Positions 59,165 to 64,000 of a stretch of 64,000 nucleotides of DNA are shown in pieces (position 1 is the first letter of the stretch; each line of letters starts with the position of its first letter). The stretch spans positions 22,994 through 86,993 of the forward strand of contig JBEKCS010000004.1 of the NCBI GenBank assembly GCA_050014755.1. Reading direction: 5' to 3'. A model generated the notes under the pieces. The model did not search any database, was not told the origin of the DNA, and was given only the letters and a program-made list of their open reading frames with translations. The DNA comes from Bog-756 sp050014755. Its GTDB lineage: Bacteria > Actinomycetota > Acidimicrobiia > Acidimicrobiales > RAAP-2. The translations under genes were made by a program, and so were the position numbers.

Positions 59165-61357
59165 ATGCCCGACGAGGTGTCCACCACGCTCCGCCGAGTG
59201 GCGGCGGCCCTGCCCGGCGGGGGCGAGTCCCGCCCCGGCCAGGGCGAGATGGCGGTGGCCGTAGCCGCGGCCATGGCCGGAGGGCGAAACCTGGTCGTCC
59301 AGGCCGGGACCGGGACCGGCAAGTCGTTGGCCTACCTGGTGCCCGCCGCACTGGCCGGTGAGCGGGTGGTGGTGGCCACCGCCACCAAGGCCCTCCAGGA
59401 CCAGTTGGCCACCAAGGACCTGCCGCTGGTGGCGAGCGCCACCGGCAACGGATTGACCTTCGCCGTCCTCAAGGGCCGCAGCAACTACGTGTGCCGCCAG
59501 CGGGTGTCCGAGATCGGCGGCCGTTCCGGGCAGCTGACCCTCGAGCCCGGGTCGGCCGACCCGCCGGACGCCGACGACACCCTGACGCAGGCGTCGGAGG
59601 TGGACACCTCGGACCCGGCGACCATCGCCGACCAGGTCCGCAGCCTCGTCCGGTGGGCCGAGGACTCGACCTCCGGCGACCGGGCCGAGCTGCCCTTCGA
59701 GCCGCACTTCCGGGCCTGGGCCATGGTCTCGACCACGGCGCGGGAGTGCCCGGGGGCGTTCCGGTGCCCGTCGGGTCGGGACTGCTTCGCCGAGGATGCC
59801 CGGGCCAGGGCGGCCGAGGCCGACGTGATCGTCGTCAACACCCACCTCTACGGCGCCCACCTGGCCAGCGGAGGGGCCGTGCTACCCGAGCACCAGGTGG
59901 TGGTGTTCGACGAGGCCCACGAGGTCGAGGACGTGATGACCGACAGCCTCGGGCTGGAAGTCGGACCGGGCCGGTTCCGGGCGCTGGCCACCGCCGCCCG
60001 ACCGGTGGTCGACACCGGCGACGAGGCGGCCGGACGGGCCATCGAGGCGGTGGCCGACCTGGCCGACGTGCTCCACCGGGTGCTCCGACCGTGGTCGGGC
60101 CGCCGGGTACCCCGCCGGGACCTGGCTGGCGGCACCGATCCGGGTGGCACCGATCCGGGCGGCACCGACGACTCCCCCACCGGGGCCCGCGGCCATGACG
60201 GCGACGCGGACGACCCGGACTCCGGCGACGAGCCCCTCGGGCTGGACCTCGGGCTCGCCCCTCTGCCCCGGGTGGCGAAGCGGGTGGTGCCGGCGATCCG
60301 GCCGGCCGCGGCCACCGCCGTGGGGAGCGATCCCGGGATCGGCACCCTCCTGACCCTGGCCTCGGGACGGGTCGGCCGCCTGGTCGACCACCTGCGCCGG
60401 GCGGAGCGGGAGGCGGGGGACGTCGAGTCGCCGACCGACCGGTCCCGGCGCGACCGGGTCCTGCTGGCCGCCGGGCACCTGGCCTCGGACCTGGCCCGGC
60501 TGTCGATGCTGGGCGACGAGGAGGTGGCCTGGGTGGACGACGGCTCCCGGGCCCCGGCCCTGCGGGTGTCGCCCATCGACGTGGGCCCGGTCCTGGCCGA
60601 GCAGCTGTGGGGATCGGTCACCGGCATCCTCACCTCGGCCACCGTCCCCATCGGCCTCGCCGGCCGCCTCGGCATGCCGCCGGACTCCACCGACGACCTC
60701 GACGTGGGCAGCCCGTTCGACTACCGGGCCAACTCCCTGCTCTACGTGGCGGCCTCGCTCCCCGACCGGCGCCGACCGGAGGCCGAGCCGGCCCTCCACG
60801 ACGAGCTCGAGATCCTCATCACCGCGGCCGGGGGCCGCACCCTGGCCCTGTTCACCAGCTGGCGGGCCATGCGGGCCGCCGTCGAGGCCCTCGCCCCGCG
60901 GCTCGACGTTCCCGTGCTGTCCCAGTCCGACCTGCCCAAGCCCGCGCTCGTCGAGGCGTTCCGGGCCGACGAGACGGCCTGCCTGTTCGCCACGCTCGGC
61001 TTCTGGCAGGGCGTCGACGTGCCCGGGCGCACGCTCAGCCTGGTCACCATCGACCGGATCCCGTTCCCCCGGCCCGACGACCCGGTGCTGGAGGCCCGCC
61101 GGGAGCTGGCCGGGCCCGGCGCGTTCAGCACCGTCGACCTGCCCCGGGCCGGGACCCTGCTGGCCCAGGGAGCCGGACGGCTCATCCGGTCGAGCACGGA
61201 CCGGGGGGTGGTGGCGGTGCTCGACAGCCGACTGGCCACGGCCCGCTACCGGGGTGCGCTGCTGGCCCGCGTGCCCCCGATGAAGCGGACCCTCGACCGC
61301 GACGAGGTGGTGGCCTTCCTGGCCGCCATCGCCGGGACGGCCGACGACCCGGCCTGA
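59165..61357 (+). CDS. dinG: ATP-dependent DNA helicase, DinG/XPD-like
   Basis: 730 residues, superfamily 2. QAGTGTGKSLAYLVPAAL is Walker A, VVFDEAHEVED the DEAH box, GRTLALFTSWRAMRAAVEAL motif IV and QGAGRLIRSSTDRGVVAVLD motif VI. Four cysteines (YVCRQR, ARECPG, FRCPSG, RDCFAE) fit the Fe-S cluster of the family. An Asp/Gly/Thr-rich insert with GGTDP repeats lies near residue 325. It unwinds damaged or structured DNA. TAGTGT sits 6 bases before the ATG, pointing to a leaderless mRNA. Converges with era eight bases away. Confidence 0.94.
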   Translation: MPDEVSTTLRRVAAALPGGGESRPGQGEMAVAVAAAMAGGRNLVVQAGTGTGKSLAYLVPAALAGERVVVATATKALQDQLATKDLPLVASATGNGLTFAVLKGRSNYVCRQRVSEIGGRSGQLTLEPGSADPPDADDTLTQASEVDTSDPATIADQVRSLVRWAEDSTSGDRAELPFEPHFRAWAMVSTTARECPGAFRCPSGRDCFAEDARARAAEADVIVVNTHLYGAHLASGGAVLPEHQVVVFDEAHEVEDVMTDSLGLEVGPGRFRALATAARPVVDTGDEAAGRAIEAVADLADVLHRVLRPWSGRRVPRRDLAGGTDPGGTDPGGTDDSPTGARGHDGDADDPDSGDEPLGLDLGLAPLPRVAKRVVPAIRPAAATAVGSDPGIGTLLTLASGRVGRLVDHLRRAEREAGDVESPTDRSRRDRVLLAAGHLASDLARLSMLGDEEVAWVDDGSRAPALRVSPIDVGPVLAEQLWGSVTGILTSATVPIGLAGRLGMPPDSTDDLDVGSPFDYRANSLLYVAASLPDRRRPEAEPALHDELEILITAAGGRTLALFTSWRAMRAAVEALAPRLDVPVLSQSDLPKPALVEAFRADETACLFATLGFWQGVDVPGRTLSLVTIDRIPFPRPDDPVLEARRELAGPGAFSTVDLPRAGTLLAQGAGRLIRSSTDRGVVAVLDSRLATARYRGALLARVPPMKRTLDRDEVVAFLAAIAGTADDPA

Positions 61358-61364
61358 CCCCCGG

Positions 61365-62324
61365 TCAGAATCCGAGCCGGTCGAGCGACTCCTCGCGCTG
61401 CTGCCAGCGCTTCTCCACCCGGACGAACAGCTCCAGGTAGGCCCCCGGCTCCATCTGGCTGCGCACGGCGGTGCCCACCTCCTTGAGGGTGTTCCCGCCC
61501 TTGCCGATGACGATGCCCTTCTGCGAGTCGCGCTCGACGAGGATCTCGCAGCGGACCCGCGGCCACTCCCACTCGGTCACCCGGCAGGCGATGGAGTGCG
61601 GGAGCTCGTCGGCCACCCGGGCCAGCAGCTCCTCGCGGACCAGGTCGGCCACCCAGAAGGCCTCGGCCACATCGGTGACCATGCCCTCGGGGTAGTAGCG
61701 GGGCCCATACGGCATCCGCTCGACCAGCGCGTCGACCAGGGTGGCCACGCCCTGGCCGCTGGCCGCCGACAGCGGGAAGTACTCGACGGGGACGGGGTCG
61801 CCCCCCTGCTCCTCGGCGAGGGCGTCGACCGCCGCGGACACCGCCGTCAGGTGGCCGAGCACCCCGTCGCCCCCCACCCGGTCGATCTTGTTGACCACCA
61901 CCATCAACGTCGGCCGGCCGACCAGGTCGGGCCCCCCGCTGCCGAGCTCGACGGTCAGCGCGGCGGCCCGGGCCATGGCCCGGACCCTCCGTACCGAGTG
62001 ACCCAGGACCATCCGGTCGCCCGGCCCGACCGCACCGGTGGCCTCGACCATGGCCACCACCGCGTCGACGTCGTCGAGCGAGGAGGTGGCCGACTCGTTC
62101 ATCCGGGTGCCCAGTGCCGTCTTGGGCTTGTGGAGCCCGGGGGTGTCGACGAACACGATCTGGGCGTCCGGACGGTCGAGCACGCCGCGGACCTGGGACC
62201 GGGTGGTGTTGGGCCGGGAGGACACGATGGACACCTTCGTCCCGACCATGGCGTTGACCAGGGTGGACTTGCCCACGTTGGGCCGCCCCACCACGGCGAC
62301 GAAGCCCGACTTGTGCTCGCTCAC
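61365..62324 (-). CDS. era: GTPase Era
   Basis: 319 residues. GRPNVGKSTLVNAMVG is the P-loop, SRPNTTR switch I, VDTPGLHKPKTALG the G3 region and VVNKIDRV the G4 motif. The C-terminal KH domain has ILVERDSQKGIVIGKGGNTL. It helps mature 16S rRNA and the small subunit. An insert after G3/G4 (GHSVRRVRAMARAA) is a little longer than usual. GTG overlaps the stop of the CNNM/CBS gene (GTGA). Confidence 0.96.
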   Translation of the reverse strand: MSEHKSGFVAVVGRPNVGKSTLVNAMVGTKVSIVSSRPNTTRSQVRGVLDRPDAQIVFVDTPGLHKPKTALGTRMNESATSSLDDVDAVVAMVEATGAVGPGDRMVLGHSVRRVRAMARAAALTVELGSGGPDLVGRPTLMVVVNKIDRVGGDGVLGHLTAVSAAVDALAEEQGGDPVPVEYFPLSAASGQGVATLVDALVERMPYGPRYYPEGMVTDVAEAFWVADLVREELLARVADELPHSIACRVTEWEWPRVRCEILVERDSQKGIVIGKGGNTLKEVGTAVRSQMEPGAYLELFVRVEKRWQQREESLDRLGF

Positions 62325-63610
62325 GTGCCCTCCGCCGACGCGGCGTCGGCCAGCGGCACGATCGACACCTGCTCGATGCGGCGGCCGTTGACCCGGTCGA
62401 CGACCAGCCGGAGCCCGTCCGCGGTGACCGCCTCGCCGGCCACGGGCACGTGGCCGAGGAGGTCGAACACCAGGCCGCCCACGGTGTCCCACGCGCCCGT
62501 CGGCAGGTGGGCGTCGAGCAGCTCGTTGACCTCGTCGACGGCCAGGCGGGCGCTCACCCGCAGGCCTCCCGAGGCCAGCTGCTCGATCGGCACCTCCTCG
62601 ACGTCGAACTCGTCGACGATCTCGCCCACCAGCTCCTCGATCAGGTCCTCGAGGGTCACCAGCCCGGCCGTCCCGCCGTACTCGTTGACCACCACGGCCA
62701 GATGGAACTTGTCCGACTGCATCTCGCGCATGAGGTCGGCCACCCGCTTGGTCTCCGGCACGAAGTGGGCCTCCCGCAGGTGGTCGCCGACCGGTTCGCC
62801 ACCCTTGCCGATTCGCAGCTCGCTGATCAGGTCCTTGGTGTAGGCCACGCCGACCACGTCGTCGATCTGGAGCTCGACGACCGGCACGCGGCTGAAGCCG
62901 GCCTCGAGCGCCAGGTCGAGTGCCGCCTCCACCGACGCGTCGGCGGCGATGGCGACCATGTCGGTCCTCGGCACCATGACCTCGCGCACCACGGTGTCAC
63001 CGAATTCGATGATCGAGTGGATGAGGGCCCGCTCCTCGGTCTCGATCACGTCGCCCTCGACGGCCACGTCGGCCATGGCCAGCAACTCGGACTCGGTCAC
63101 CCTCGTCCCCATGTAGCCACCGGTGTCGTGCATGAACAGGTTGGCCAGGCCGATCATGCCGGCCGACACCATCCGCACGGGCCAGAATCCGACCACCGCG
63201 GAGACGATGGGGGCACTGAACAGGGCGGCCCGCTCGGGATGGTGGACCGCCCAGTTCTTGGGGACGGCCTCGGCGAACACGAAGATGACCATGATCTCGA
63301 ACACGGTGGCGGCCGCCACCCCCCACGCCCCGAACCACCGCACGGCCAGGATGCCGACCAGGGTGGCCACCACCAGTTGGCAGATGAGCACGAGGAGCAG
63401 GACCGGGTTGAGGAACCCCTGGGGGTCTTCGGTGAGTCGCACCAGCACCTTGGCCCCGCGTCGTCCGTCATCGGCCAGGCTCATCGCCTTGGCCCGGCCC
63501 ATCCGCACCAGGCTGGTCTCGGCCAGGGCCAGGAGGGCCGAGGCGAACAGGAGCACCACCACCACCAGGATCAGGATCAGGTCCCCGAGCGTAAAGGTGG
63601 CGGCCAGCAT
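62321..63610 (-). CDS. CNNM-transmembrane and CBS-domain protein (CorC/HlyC family)
   Basis: 429 residues. Four hydrophobic segments of the CNNM domain (VVVVLLFASALLALAETSLVRM at the start), then two CBS domains (EVMVPRTDMVAIAADASVEAALD and LMREMQSDKFHLAVVVNEYGGTAGLVTLED), then a CorC_HlyC C-terminal domain (VGGLVFDLLGHVPVAGEAV). Such proteins take part in magnesium or cobalt homeostasis. The ATG overlaps the ybeY stop (TGATG), giving the common order ybeY, CBS protein, era. Confidence 0.93.
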   Translation of the reverse strand: MLAATFTLGDLILILVVVVLLFASALLALAETSLVRMGRAKAMSLADDGRRGAKVLVRLTEDPQGFLNPVLLLVLICQLVVATLVGILAVRWFGAWGVAAATVFEIMVIFVFAEAVPKNWAVHHPERAALFSAPIVSAVVGFWPVRMVSAGMIGLANLFMHDTGGYMGTRVTESELLAMADVAVEGDVIETEERALIHSIIEFGDTVVREVMVPRTDMVAIAADASVEAALDLALEAGFSRVPVVELQIDDVVGVAYTKDLISELRIGKGGEPVGDHLREAHFVPETKRVADLMREMQSDKFHLAVVVNEYGGTAGLVTLEDLIEELVGEIVDEFDVEEVPIEQLASGGLRVSARLAVDEVNELLDAHLPTGAWDTVGGLVFDLLGHVPVAGEAVTADGLRLVVDRVNGRRIEQVSIVPLADAASAEGT

Positions 63611-64000
63611 CACGAGGCGGGTCCGCGCAGCGGGGGCACCCGGTAGAAGCGGTCGAGGAGCTGCTGCTCGCGTCGCTCCATGCGCTCGGCCTCCTCGTCG
63701 ACCATGTGGTCCATGCCGAGCAGGTGCAGGATCCCGTGCACCACGAGCAGCGCGATCTCGTCGTCGAAGGTGACCCCGTGCTCGACGGCGTTGACCGCGG
63801 CGACGGCCGGACAGATGACCACGTCCCCGAGCAGCAGGTGGCGGCCGGTGGCGGCCTCGATCGAGGCCGGCCCGGTCCCGCCCTCGTCGGGGGAGCGCCC
63901 GCTGCGGTCGATCTCGTCCTCGATGGGGAAGGACAGCACGTCGGTGGGCCCCTCCTTGTCGAGGAACCGCTCGTTGAGCGCGGCGATCGACGCCTCGTCG
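63610..64000 (-). CDS. ybeY: Endoribonuclease YbeY (start beyond window)
   Basis: The last 129 residues. DEASIAALNERFLDKEGPTD leads into VLSFPIEDE, and LVVHGILHLLGMDH is the zinc-binding HGxLHLxGxDH signature with all three His. It trims 16S rRNA and takes part in ribosome quality control. The first N-terminal residues are outside the window. About 20 extra residues (SGRSPDEGGTGPASIEAATG) separate the SFP strand from the LGD strand, longer than in E. coli. Confidence 0.95.
   Translation of the reverse strand, partial: DEASIAALNERFLDKEGPTDVLSFPIEDEIDRSGRSPDEGGTGPASIEAATGRHLLLGDVVICPAVAAVNAVEHGVTFDDEIALLVVHGILHLLGMDHMVDEEAERMERREQQLLDRFYRVPPLRGPAS

Overview
The window is GC-rich chromosomal DNA from an actinobacterium, most likely class Acidimicrobiia. 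Evidence: many GTG starts; genes chained by ATGA, GTGA and TGATG overlaps; likely leaderless starts; two luciferase-like (LLM) flavin oxidoreductases; a SigA/DnaG pair; and three secreted proteins built from the GYWLVGADGG...FAFGDA repeat that I associate with this class. The class assignment is inference.

Layout. 1-2.4 kb: end of an Lrp/AsnC regulator, a class III aminotransferase and an aquaporin. 2.4-8.1 kb: two divergent surface proteins, each ending in six GYW repeats, one also carrying 15 DGGA repeats. 8.1-9.0 kb: two small genes. 9.1-15.8 kb: a minus-strand catabolic operon in the order sulfotransferase, metallo-beta-lactamase-fold hydrolase, SDR, VOC protein, zinc alcohol dehydrogenase, SDR, LLM oxidoreductase. 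16-19.8 kb: a zinc-ribbon microprotein, an alkaline-phosphatase-superfamily hydrolase, a DUF4234 protein, and a MarR regulator divergent from a quinone-oxidoreductase-like gene with a clear palindromic operator between them.

19.8-26.4 kb looks accessory: a small membrane protein, a large protein resembling DUF6345 whose stop codon lies in a run of eight in-frame TAGs, then about 3.6 kb bounded by a 37-bp direct repeat (30 matches) whose right copy overlaps the 3' end of tRNA-Val. This segment holds a decayed serine-recombinase C-terminus, a SigE-family sigma factor with a duplicated start region, a membrane partner with 18 threonines, and the third six-repeat secreted protein. It may be a degenerate integrated element carrying a surface-protein cassette.

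26.4-46.3 kb: inositol monophosphatase family enzyme, lipoprotein, OafA-type acyltransferase with SGNH domain, aldehyde dehydrogenase, a lipid-modification group (COG2907-like flavoprotein and cyclopropane fatty acid synthase), LLM oxidoreductase, a pyrE remnant, a secreted Ig-like protein, tRNA(CAT), a DHA2 drug exporter, a pair of exported proteins sharing a two-cysteine module (one fused to a GH43-like propeller), a Thr/Lys-rich membrane protein, an ATP-grasp enzyme, a zinc-binding microprotein and tRNA-Asn.

46.3-64 kb is core genome: PrmC-like methyltransferase, sigA, dnaG, ppdK, glyS, hemW, recO, uppS, a TauE-like permease, dinG, era, a CNNM/CBS protein and partial ybeY. These serve transcription initiation, replication priming, repair, ribosome and rRNA maturation, and wall-lipid carrier synthesis.
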